NCBI GenBank assembly: GCA_011319805.1
Contig: SJRY01000140.1
Coordinates: forward strand, 1 to 37,073
DNA: 37,073 bases
Direction of reading: 5' to 3'
DNA from: Macrocybe gigantea
Lineage: Eukaryota; Basidiomycota; Agaricomycetes; Agaricales; Callistosporiaceae
This document shows positions 1 to 9,304 of this stretch, piece by piece. The translations under genes were made by a program, and so were the position numbers. How positions within the stretch are numbered: position 1 is the first letter of the stretch; each line of letters opens with the position of its first letter. The notes below the pieces were generated by a model, which worked only from the letters and a program-made list of their open reading frames with translations, was not told the origin of the DNA and did no database searches.

Positions 1-2145
1 CTTGGCTGTGTGTTTCAGGTGTTCGACGTCAAAGATCGTTTCATTTTCGGGACCTTGTCTTTGCCATACGGTGGCACTCGGATAGACGTCAGCGGGGGTG
101 CCCAAAGAGTCGGAAGTGAAGCGGAACTCACGTTGCTTTGGGTCGCCAAAGAAGCACACCGTATCGAGGTCGCTTTGAATTTTTGCAACGGTGCTGTGCG
201 AAGAGCGATTACAAAAAAGCAGAGGTTTCAAAAGATACCGTGGGTTACCTACCATGAATTCGAACAGGCGTATCTGAGAGGCTTCGTCGATGACGAGCTT
301 CTTCACTGGCACAAGGCGAAACACGCCGGCATCATCCAAGCACGGATTCGACAGCATGCTCAGCGTGGACAGTATTACAGACGATCCACACAAAAGCCTC
401 TCCATTGCAACAGGGTCCTCAGGAATATCATCGGACCGTATCAGCCTCGCCTCGATTTTTCGGTAAATATGTTCGTGCCTAGCATGCAAGTCAACCTGGT
501 CCAAGAAAACAAAGCGAGAACTCGCGCTCGCACCACACCATTCAAAGTGAAACTCTTTCGAAACGATGATCTTGAAATCGACGGCTTTGTCGTGTAGCTT
601 CTCGGCGATGTTTCGGACGGCTACGTTGGAGTGGGCGATGATCCAGACGGACTCGTTGGGAACGGCGCTCCATAAAGCCGCTGCGCGGCGATCGTCGTCG
701 TCTTTCCGGTTCCAGGTGGTCCTTCCAGACACGATAGTCAGACGATATACATGGGGCATAAACAATGGCTTGTTGTTCACCATGGACGATCACCAAAGAC
801 CGAGAGGAAACCATGGCAGACACGACGTCCGTCTGGGAGGATTCAGCCGAAAGTCCTGCGGACATTTGACGGTCCCCATCTGGCGGTTTGCCTTTGTTTC
901 TTCGTCGGAAACCAGATCTTGCGAACGAAAGGACTGTTGAGCTGTTTCGTTCCTTGGAGCAAACCGAGCACGAGCTCTCTCGACGCTTTCTCGCAGTTCT
1001 GCAGTTCCTGGTGGCCGACAACGCGTACGCATCGGAGCGTGCCGAGCTTGGAAACGTGGACGGTGGCTTTGATATCGGTAGTTCGTCCGCTCCCTCCGAA
1101 CGTCTCCAAGAAACTCCTGTCCTTCGGTGTTCGTCATGACCACCTTTGCCTTGAAACCAGATCCAGTTCAGTTCTCTCAAGGAGTAATACGGGGTTACAG
1201 ACGACCGCCTCACAAACGGGCTTTTCTTGATTCGCGTCTTGTATCGCGCGTTTTGGACCAGAACGCCGTCGCAGCCTCGGTATTTGACGCTCGTAAATTC
1301 GCCGATCGTTTCACGAGGGTTCTGTCGGCTCAGTAGTTCTTCTTGACGTATCAATTCCGCGAGACACTTCAACTCCTGCGAACAGGTCAAAAGCAGAGTA
1401 GCCGCTCTAACGGATGTCATACCCGGGCTCTGAGATTCTGGTATTGACCTTTCGGCTACCCAACGAGCATTGGGGAGCGCACCTGCGACAAATGTGTCAA
1501 TATACAGCAGGACGAGAAAGACGAGTCGCTGACAACGCTGAAATCCATGCACGCATGCAAACATTCTTGTAGTCTCGTCGACTCCTCCACTCCAGAGGTC
1601 TTCTAGTTCCACTATATTAACATACTTACAGACCTTGGCTTTGACGACCTCTGACGGTCTCTTTGGCGCACGCGAAGAGCATGTTGAAAGATCCAGGCCT
1701 CGAACGTGCAACTTCAAGTCATAGCGTATCAGAAGAGCAAGTCGAGCCATCTCAAAGCCTGCCAGAAGGCGGACTCGACCATCTCCAGCGTCGTGCGCAT
1801 CCTGGGGTGATCCTGCGAGAAGTTTAAGAACCGTTGATCTTCAACAGGAAGGGTAGCGCCCGATTCCATTGTGATCAAGAACACTTCCTTGGGCGTAGCA
1901 AGGGCCATGGCGGTGAGAGTGCCTTTCTTGTTGAGCTGAATCGCCGTGCCCAACGTCGTCCATTCCGATTGGAGTGCATGGGCAGCGCTGCCCGCTGTTT
2001 TGACAGAATACCTTCGAGCAGGTATTTCGGATGGGTATTGGGTGAAAAACTTTTGAGAGATTGGTTTCATTGTTAGAGCAGAGACGGAGGGTCGTGCAGG
2101 TTGGATTGAAAAGACGGTGGATTGAGTTTTCCACGTGTGTGGCAT
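1..2145 (-). pseudogene. NAM7/UPF1-type SF1 helicase gene, broken and partial
   Basis: On the minus strand the first ATG is at 2145 and the gene leaves the window at base 1. Visible helicase motifs are the Walker A GPPGTGKTTT (about 690-721), WIIAHSNVAVRNIAEKL (Ia), VIDEASQI (Walker B, about 270) and FFGDPKQ (motif III, about 140), as in superfamily-1 RNA/DNA helicases. Two introns fit exactly: 722-780 restores HGPPGTGKT and 77-131 restores GDPKQLPPYGKDK. The part upstream (about 1100-2140), with stretches such as YDLKLHVRGLDLS and ELEDLWSGG, looks like the RNase H-fold exonuclease-like region often fused in front of such helicases in mushrooms; that assignment is inferred. The frame breaks by single bases near 1745, between the Walker A and AALW (about 685), and near 40, and the middle (790-1143) hops between frames. 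Read as a decaying gene; indel errors cannot be excluded. Confidence 0.72.
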
Positions 2146-2635
2146 AAGAAGGCCTCAAGGATACAACGGTACTGCGGAATGAGTTCTATTGCGAATCACA
2201 TAAAGACGCCCGTTTCTTAAAGTCATTTTATTCATCGAAGACGACGCCTTGGATGTTAGGGATGCAGGTTGAAAGGCGCAAGGCGGAATTTAAACTCAGT
2301 CTTGTGTTGAAGCAGTTGAGCAGGGTTCCTTTCCGACGACGGCACGAGCTGAGCTGTTCGAACAAGGAACGAATGATCCTTCTTTGGTTCGTTCATACGT
2401 AATTGTCACATCGACAGTATGAGTGCAAATTCGCAGTGTCTGAACAGAATGCAGGCCGCAAGGCGCGACGATTTCTGAATATGGTGGACACCAGTCGATA
2501 CACAGGAAGAAAAACATCACGTCAAAATGCGGAGTCTGATAGCCTCCTAGTAGCGTTGGCTCTTATCGTCGCGGTGTTAACATGCGAGTCAGCATAAAGA
2601 CACGGGAATGTAAAACGAACAAACCGAGCGCGTCC

Positions 2636-3221
2636 CTAGTCGGCGACCGCCTCCAGTTTCAAAAGCTCGCCAAAGTCGTCCTGCGTCTCAAAGGCAAAGT
2701 CGTCTGCGGTTCTGCCCTCCGGCACTTTGACGCGGTGATGCGTCCCGTCTGCGATCGTGAACGCGAGGATATCAGGGGTGGCGCACTCCTGTGCCGAAAC
2801 GTCGCGTTGAGCAGCCGCGCCTGCGGGTGCCTCGACCACCCAGTTTCCTGTCACCCATCGAGTGCCGAGTCTGCTCTCGCCTGAAACAATCGGAGACACA
2901 TCAGATACCGGGTAGGCATCTCACGCCGAAGCACCTACAAATCCATGCCAACGGCGTGTTGATGCTGGTGTCCAACGTTGCGCAAAAATCGGTGTAGCCT
3001 CTGCCCCACCAGGTGACGTTTTGAGGCATGTTCTGAAATAGGATGGCATATCCCCATGTCGACGTCCAGTTGCAGCATATGCCTACGTCGATACCGGAGC
3101 AGCATGTGAAGACGCCGCTGCAGCCTTGGAGTGTTCCAGCGCACACGTCTCCCCCAGCGGTGACGGACGAGAAGAAAAGATTGAGGTAAGGAAGAAGGGC
3201 AAGCGATAGGACTGCGAACAT
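2636..3221 (-). CDS. Small secreted cysteine-rich protein, two exons
   Basis: Exon 1 is 3221-2939 and exon 2 is 2880-2636. The 58-nt intron (GTAGGT...TTTCAG) splits a Cys codon and gives a 175-residue protein ending in TGA/TAG-free frame to the stop at 2636. Residues 1-22 form a hydrophobic signal peptide. The mature part opens with a dense cysteine cluster (C27, C34, C40-C41, C49-C50, then C80 and C95) containing two CC pairs and N-glycosylation sequons NWT (51) and NVT (68). The C-terminal 80 residues are acidic and nearly cysteine-free. The cysteine spacing is not that of hydrophobins. I do not recognise the family; an effector-like or cell-wall role is possible but only a guess. A TATA-like box lies 41 nt upstream. 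The clean signal peptide, splice phase and stop support a real gene. Confidence 0.7.
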
Positions 3222-5344
3222 TGTTACGTCGACGGGTTTCTACTCATACAGACAGGGCCATTTTTATATCGTGGACGTTCGCGAGCGAGACCTCTGGCTG
3301 ATGCGAGAAGCTAATCAGTGACCGCGGGGGCTTTTGCATTCCGGAGCATAATCAGCGAGATTTCGCATCGACAGTCACTGTTCGTGATGTCTCGAATTCC
3401 GCTCAATGGCCGCGATGAGCAGGCTGGGGCGTGCCCCAGAATCCAGAACCTAGCATACAGGTATACTTGACGCATTTCCAGGTACCAGAATGGAGAATGC
3501 CCGCTGCTGTCGGTGACATGGAATGAACTTCAGCCAAAATACCGCCGATTTTACAGCGGTCTATCAGAAGCAGATACACCCTTGGTCCGGCAGTCATCGG
3601 CAAAAGAGATAAAGATGTCGCCTGTGTGGGGATTACACGGCAGCAAAGCAAGGCATCGTGACAGGACCATCACAGCGATATTATATATAGCCGACGTGCC
3701 AGTAGTAGTGCGAAGAAAGTGAAGATGATGTCCTCTAGTCATCGAATGGGAGCCGGCACAAAGCACATCCAAGCAGCAGTGAGGATTCAGCGGTGAGAAA
3801 GAGCGCATTTGCACACCCGGCAAATCGATCTTGACGTCCTTGGAAAATGAAATCTTTGTATTTCCATTGCGCCTGGCACGTGTCGTAGAAGCGTACATAA
3901 GAAAAAACGATGCGACACGCAACTCGCGCATAGATGATGACATGGAGCTTTGCGCCTTGCCCGTAGTCCCTTGAATGTACCCGAGTAGCTCTAAACAGAC
4001 ATGAGCAAAGGTGGCAGCGAGGGTTGGATGAGTTCTATAACGAAGTGAGGACATGGACCGAAAATAAGCCCTTCAGTCAAACATCCATTCGCAAACGGGC
4101 TCGTATCCGGAGTCCAAGCAAAGCACAGAAATCCGAGTGCACTGTCACGAATAATCTGAATCTGTGACCATCCACGGGTCCAATACCCGAGGTAAGGGGG
4201 GATTAGAAGATTCACAGCGTGCCGTTTGACGATCGGGACATAGAGGCGTCGCGTCCACCTGTGGTGGTATGACTCGAGAATTGATCGACCGTGAGAAACC
4301 TTCAACAATTCTGGCGCGCAACCCAACGCGTCCTTCAAACCGTTCAGAATCAAAAATGCCGTTAGAGGTCCTAGGGTGTCCTATCACTCGCAGCTCTTGA
4401 ATAGAATCTATATCAATGTCAAACGAGTGAGCCAGGGTTCGGTGGGAAGTTTTGGAACTGCCGAATTGCGGACTAGACCAACCACTATAACGAGGACTGC
4501 TTAGAACCTTGAAGAGGTAAAAAAAAAAAAAGACACGCTTGCAGAATGATTGAGCAAACATCGACTTCATAGGCGTTCCACCTAGTTTTCTTCATATACA
4601 AGAGCCATCGTTTGCCTTGTACCAATTTCAAGACGAACGGAAAGGTCCAACAAGACATGCGAACCTCTTGTACGTCCTTAAGCCGATTCTAAGATGCGTT
4701 TTGCCCGTTTCCAATCCGGATGCAGCTTCGGAGGCTAACCGTCCCAGTTCTGCATCATTGTGCTTATGCAACGCTGCGGTTTTTCGAGCCCTGCGCGGCT
4801 GCGCCAACACGCGTCGGTAGTGATTGCAGAAATGATGGCTCCAGCTATATCTCCGCTGCAGAGAAAGGGGCGGTGAAAGCAACTTTTGAGATATCGAAGA
4901 ACGAGGACGTCCGCAACACGGGGGTAATCTAGGATTAACAGAAGACGTGGAAGTGTGCTCTCAAACTTGAATGAGAGCTTGCTCGTCTCCGAAATTGCCG
5001 TGGGAAACCGTCACTCGTTGAGGTTCACCTCGTTCTCGTCCTTGTCCACTTCCTGACGGATGGATTCCGATGTCCAGTTCGCCGCCATCACGTTGTCCTT
5101 CTATTCACATCTTACCGTAAATACGTCCAGTGACCGAAGCCTTTGTACAATCAGTGTCGCGGCCAGGCCCTTACGAGGTTGACTTGGAGCTTCTGCCAAA
5201 AGAAATTCACTTTCTGCGCGGCATTGAAATGCGGCGCAGCCCTCATGCACGTTCTACTGAAGACTCTTCTTTATGGCACGGGTGACACTGCTTCTCGCTC
5301 TATTCGTTCGAGCCACATCCTACCTCCGCTCTCTTCGGCCCTTG
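3222..5344. other. About 2.1 kb without a supportable gene
   Basis: Apart from the promoter of the secreted-protein gene I see no gene here. Minus-strand stretches at 3991-4353 and 4145-4570 are open in adjacent frames and would join with one shift near 4355, which hints at a decayed coding sequence, but I recognise no family. A run of twelve A lies at about 4518-4529. A short plus-strand reading at 5273-5344 is cut by the LTR of element A. Confidence 0.5.
3262..3268 (-). promoter_or_regulatory. TATA-like box of the secreted-protein gene
   Basis: On the minus strand GATATAAAAA occurs about 41 nt upstream of the ATG at 3221, a usual distance for a short 5' leader in basidiomycetes. Confidence 0.45.
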
Positions 5345-5349
5345 AAAAG

Positions 5350-5554
5350 TGTAAGCCTGCCCCTCAGGCTTACCAGGACACGTGACCGTAGACTTCACAT
5401 ATATACATACAGGACACGAGGACAGCTAGCTAGCGAATCCCCTTTTTCCGTACTACGCTCTTCTCCCTCTCAATAGACGTCTTGTGCCCGTTCTGTCTTG
5501 TGCCCTCTCCGTCCCGCCACTCACCAGTGGAGCCTGACACTACACAGGCTTACA
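5350..5554 (+). repeat. 5' LTR of element A
   Basis: Begins TGTAAGCCTG and ends CAGGCTTACA, a 10-bp terminal inverted repeat. The left inverted repeat also pairs with a second copy 5 bases further in (GTAAGCCTG, loop CCCCT, CAGGCTTAC), so the LTR starts with a hairpin. A TATA-like TATATA lies at 5400-5405. Preceded by target copy AAAAG. Confidence 0.95.
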
Positions 5555-5771
5555 CTTTTTTTTGAACGGCGATCAAGACGCCCGCTCGACCCTGAGCGCG
5601 CATAACATCGTGAGTTGTCATCAGACACTCCCCGCCAAATCTGGCACCGCATCTCCGTAGCAACGGGCCTGCTCCACATCGAGAGCTTGGCTCGGTCTCT
5701 GCCCCACATTTCTCGTCGTCACAGAGTCTTACTCGAGAGAACCAAGCGCATACACCTACAAGGTAGCGCAT
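5555..5771 (+). other. Leader of element A
   Basis: The 217 bases between the 5' LTR and the gag ATG begin with C followed by eight T. Neither a tRNA-complementary primer site nor good complementarity to the LTR was found by eye. Confidence 0.4.
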
Positions 5772-7147
5772 ATGGCCACCTCCGCTGCCGTTGTTCTGAA
5801 TCCGCTGACGGGTTCTGATAGCATACCACCACCATCAGACCCTACATTGCCGCTGCCACTGCCTCTGCCTCACTTGCCGTCGTTGACATCATCACCGTCG
5901 CCGCCGCCTCCGTCATCTTCATCTTCTTCAGATACGAACTCTGACTCTGTCCCTGCCTCACGAAAATTGCACGTGATGTCATCTTCTTCTGCCAATGCCC
6001 AAGTTTTGCATGATAAACCGAAGGATGTCCCCATCCTCACGGCAGGGTGGGTGTCTCCACTCACGTTGTGCGTGTGGGAGACGTCTTGCATAGATTTTTT
6101 CGATGCCAATCCAAAAATTGAAGCCAAAGACCGTGTTACCAAAATACTATCTGGATTCCGTGACCTTAGTCTTCGCCAATGGATCAACAACAACCGTGAA
6201 ACATTGAAGGCTCTGCCCTGGGCCGAGTTCGTTTCCACTCTGCGCCTGAAAGCCTTGCCGCCGAACTGGGAGGACGACATCCGTCGCAAAATGAGATCGT
6301 CATATCTCAAGCCTAACGATGACTTCGAGGCTTGGTACACTTCTGTCGAGCATTACAACATCCTGCTGCAGGACAGTAGACACCACCTGGATGCCGATGC
6401 CTTCCGTGGACAAGTTGAGGACCTCTTGGACCTCGACCTCTTGGAACGCTTGCGCGGTCGAGGTGTAGGCGCCAAAGTGGAAGCCGCCATGGACACCGCA
6501 GGTGAGAAGACTATGGACGCTTGTCTTACCGTATGGTATGCCGAGGTACAGCAACTCGCTCGAGAGCGACGAGCTGACAATAAACAGTATCGCGAGTTCC
6601 ACGAAGCGGAACGGCAGTCAAAGCGTGTTGCCCTCGGTAATCCCTCTAGAAACGGCAATACCGCCAATGCCCGTGTCCAGTCCTCCTCTAGCATCCCGAC
6701 AGCACGTCTGCGCCCACTGAAACTGTCCGAGGCGGAGCGGAAGCTCCTCTTCAAGCACTTTGGTTGCCTCAAGTGCCGGCGTGGATATGTCCACCACACC
6801 ACTCGTAACTGCCCCGATGAGTTCCCTGATGCTCACTCCTACGTTGAACTCACCGAAGCCATCCTTCTCAGTCACAAACCCCGTAACTTTGTCCCGCCCG
6901 CCTCTGCACAATCAATGCCCGCTCCAAAAGTCGCTGCCACTTCTATTCAAGAACTCGAGGACTCGGATGTATCCGCGACCATCGCTGTCGTTATGCCTGA
7001 AGTTGCACCATCCGCTGTATTGGGAAGTGGTTCGGAGTCCACGGATTCCGAGGTAAGCTCACCGTTGTCATCGCGGCACTTGTTGTGGGATTGTCAACTG
7101 TCCGGGCCTGGCACTGACACACCTGTCAAAGTAAACACTATGCTGGA
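5772..7147 (+). pseudogene. gag: Element A gag and start of protease, cut by element B
   Basis: The ATG at 5772 (after a 217-nt leader) opens a long gag frame. An N-terminal Pro/Ser-rich low-complexity tract (residues 18-55) precedes a capsid-like region with WINNNRETLKALPW and a helical core, then a zinc knuckle of the form CLKC...H...C around residue 337. The frame runs straight towards the protease and is stopped only by the LTR of element B at 7148, two bases into the Asp codon of MLDSGAN. It resumes in frame at 13660 when B and its target duplication are removed. Gag packages the transcript and forms the particle. No stop occurs inside this part, so gag itself looked intact before B arrived. 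Confidence 0.85.
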
Positions 7148-7243
7148 TGTTACAGACGCCGCCCAAAGGACTATTCATTTTCTTATCTTATCTTTCCCAC
7201 ATCCCTTATCTCCCCCATCATGCTGCGCAGCACGCAGCCATCG

Positions 7244-7277
7244 AGTCATCCCACTTCCCTAGTCATCCTGAGTCATC
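7244..7277 (+). promoter_or_regulatory. AGTCATC repeat cluster with AP-1/Gcn4-like site in the U3 of B
   Basis: AGTCATC occurs at 7244-7250, 7261-7267 and 7271-7277; the last is part of TGAGTCA (7269-7275), the consensus for Gcn4/AP-1 bZIP factors. It lies about 75-105 bp upstream of the TATA box, as an upstream activating sequence would. It is repeated in all four LTRs of the family. Binding is inferred. Confidence 0.4.
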
Positions 7278-7348
7278 TCCTTCCAGTCTTACTCATCCGC
7301 AGTCCACAGCATTGCGCAGCCCATGGTCCGTGCTCGAGTACTGTAATG

Positions 7349-7355
7349 TATATAA
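7349..7355 (+). promoter_or_regulatory. TATA box and predicted transcript start of element B
   Basis: TATATAA is followed 33 nt later by AGGCTTAATAT at 7382-7392. The spacing fits a Pol II start at about 7382, and the primer-binding site is complementary to exactly that segment. Confidence 0.6.
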
Positions 7356-7469
7356 GGACTCCCAGATGTACCAGTAGCGCTAGGCTTAATATTCCTTTTG
7401 CCATCATCTCAAGACCACTCTCGCACTTAGTCTGCCTGAGTCCTTCTGAGATTCGTCTAGCCTAACAAG

Positions 7470-7480
7470 ATATTAAGCCT
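7470..7480 (+). promoter_or_regulatory. Self-complementary primer-binding site of element B
   Basis: ATATTAAGCCT begins two bases after the 5' LTR and is the exact reverse complement of LTR bases 7382-7392 (AGGCTTAATAT), just downstream of the TATA box. The match stops at 11 bases on both sides. In Tf1/Tf2 of fission yeast the first 11 nt of the mRNA pair with such a site and prime reverse transcription without a tRNA. No TGG that would pair with a tRNA CCA end is present. Confidence 0.8.
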
Positions 7481-7581
7481 CGTCGAGACTCGCTCAGACT
7501 CACACACACACCACGTCACGCTTTATCAAAGACTTGATCAACATTCGACGACAAGCAGTCGCCGACCCAGCGAGCACTAGC

Positions 7582-9284
7582 ATGAGCGACGAGAGCACTT
7601 GGCTCAGAGAAGTAGACCAGACATTGCAGTCCACGCCATTCGCAGAGACAGTCCACGCCACCTGCAGAGACACTAGCAATCCAAACAAACGAAAGAGAGA
7701 GCGCACGCCTACACCAAGTAGCGACGACGAAGAACAGGCATTTCTGAGAGAGTTTGCCTTCACCACCACAGACGAGCCCGCTGAGATCCTCAGCGAAGGA
7801 GCAGCACAACTCATTGCAGAACTTTCCTAGAAGGAGAATACGGGATAAGCCCAGAAGAGCTGTGGTCAGACCAGAATCTTCTTGCCGAAGAAGAGGATGA
7901 ACCCATCCGCAAGAAAACGAGAGAAGAACGAACACAAGCCCGAGACTTTAGGTGACAACAGATCGAGAACTATAATCGCCGAACACAGGAGGAAGACATA
8001 CTGATACAAGAGGGCACGACGCACAGAGCATACGACAGAACCAACGAGAACGACACCAGAGTCAAGGACATACAGGAACGAAACCGCCGAACCCTTCAGA
8101 GGACCAATCCGCCGAAGCACTGCATAAGGAAAGAATTGCACCACGTGGCGAAAGTAAGCAACACGACTGGGACGAATACTATCAGTGGAGGGAGCGAAAA
8201 GGATTACCAAAGACAAACGGACCAACCGCCGCAGAGTGGGCCGATTTTGAACAAGCTTGTAGAATCGCAGGAGTCGACCTAGACTACTGGAAAGAACAGA
8301 GAGAGGAGCGAAGACAGAAACAGCTCCAAGAACAGCAAGCCCAAGTACAAGCACAGCAGACCCAAGAACAACAGATCCAGGAACAGGAAGACCAAGACCA
8401 AGAGAACGACGAAGAAAACCCCCAAAGGATGACGACAGAATACAAGGGAATCATCGCCGACCCGAAATCCTTTACAGGAGATCGAATGTCCTTCGATATT
8501 TGGTGGAGAAAGATGAAACTCTACATAACCGCACATGGAGACCTCACGGATACACAGAAGATTGGAGCGGTCCTGTCTAGAATGACCGACGGACCCGGAG
8601 CCCACTGGGCATCAAAGAAGATCGACACCACTACAAACCAAAGCACATGGGCCGACTTCATAACCGAGATAGAGACACGATTCAGCAACGTCATGTCGCC
8701 ATCACAAGCAGGAAGCAAACTATTCAATATCAGACAGGGAAACCGACCCATCGACGAATTCTGGATGAATTCGTAGACCTCGCAGGGAAAGCAGGAATGA
8801 CAGGAACAGCCCCTCGTTTCCTACTCGAGAAGAGCTTAAACCGAAGGACAGCAGAAGCCGTACACTCAATCTCCACACTTCCAACAGATGGAGATGAATA
8901 TATCAAGACAGTTCGAGCGATTGGACGAAACATCGATGAACACAGAAATGTGATGAGAGGAGAATTCACAAGCAATCAGCGCAAGCCGGAAATCCAAGCC
9001 GAGGAGCAGGACAGGCCATGGAAGTCGACAAAGTACGAAGCAATAACTGCTTCAACTGCAATAAACCAGGACACATCTCACGAAACTGCCCGGAACCACG
9101 AAAAGGAGCAGCAAATGTCACATGTTTCAATTGTGGCTTAAAGGGACACTATGCACGAAACTGCAAGAAGAAGAAGAAAGGAAAATCCCGGGTCAGAGAA
9201 GTGAAAGAAGAAGAAGGAGAGGACGAAGAAGACAAGGATGAAGAAAGCTCTGACAAAGAGGGTTTTGCCGAAGGGTCCGACTAG
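7582..9284 (+). pseudogene. gag: Element B gag, several frame breaks
   Basis: The first ATG after the LTR is at 7582 (MSDESTWLREVD). The region encodes an acidic/basic N-terminal part, a Gln-rich segment (about 8300-8410), a capsid-like core with WWRKMKLYI and GPGAHWASKK, and two CX2CX4HX4C zinc knuckles ([14 protein letters not shown] at about 9050 and [14 protein letters not shown] at about 9124), ending in a Lys/Glu-rich tail and TAG at 9282. Comparison with copy C shows one-base losses in B near 7824 and 8759 and a CGA-to-TGA stop near 7954. The intact protein would be about 560 residues. The zinc knuckles bind the element RNA. Confidence 0.85.
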
Positions 9285-9304
9285 GAGGTGCTAAATCGCG
9301 ACCC
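9260..9304 (+). promoter_or_regulatory. -1 ribosomal frameshift signal between gag and pol of B
   Basis: The heptamer G GGT TTT (9260-9266) is in the gag frame, 16 bases before the gag stop. A slip of -1 there moves reading into the frame of pol, which is open across the stop. After a 6-nt spacer, 9273-9277 pairs with 9300-9304 (GGGTC/GACCC) and 9278-9280 with 9296-9298 (CGA/TCG) with one bulged base, giving an 8-bp stem whose loop holds the gag stop. This matches the X XXY YYZ plus stem rule; L-A virus of yeast uses the close relative GGGTTTA. Confidence 0.72.

Larger units (their letters stand above)
7148..7467 (+). repeat. 5' LTR of element B
   Basis: 320 bp, TGTTACAG...GCCTAACA. It differs from its partner at two sites, both A/G or T/C changes at CpG (ACGCAG versus GCGCAG near 7233; CCTGAG versus CCCGAG near 7438). 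It contains TATATAA at 7349-7355 and a cluster of AGTCATC repeats at 7244-7277. Confidence 0.95.

Noticed and set aside
10..597. 195-codon plus-strand ORF at the left edge
   Set aside because: It is the mirror of the helicase coding strand, where VIDEASQI and GDPKQ are found on the minus strand.
542..1750. Single 402-codon minus ORF taken as one protein
   Set aside because: Only parts follow the helicase family; after about 1130 the real coding frame moves to other frames, so much of this ORF is out-of-frame translation.
2296..2597. Short ORFs on both strands between the helicase and secreted-protein genes
   Set aside because: Under 75 codons, no family signal, no splice or codon support.
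5870..6340. 156-codon minus ORF inside gag of element A
   Set aside because: Shadow of gag; its acidic end is the complement of the Ser/Pro tract.
7148..7377. Short ORFs repeated inside every B-family LTR
   Set aside because: They lie in U3/R, run through the TATA box and are present only because the LTR is repeated.
7148..7467. LTR arrays and internal repeats as a CRISPR array
   Set aside because: The repeats are LTRs of nested elements in a eukaryotic genome, with no short regular repeat-spacer pattern.
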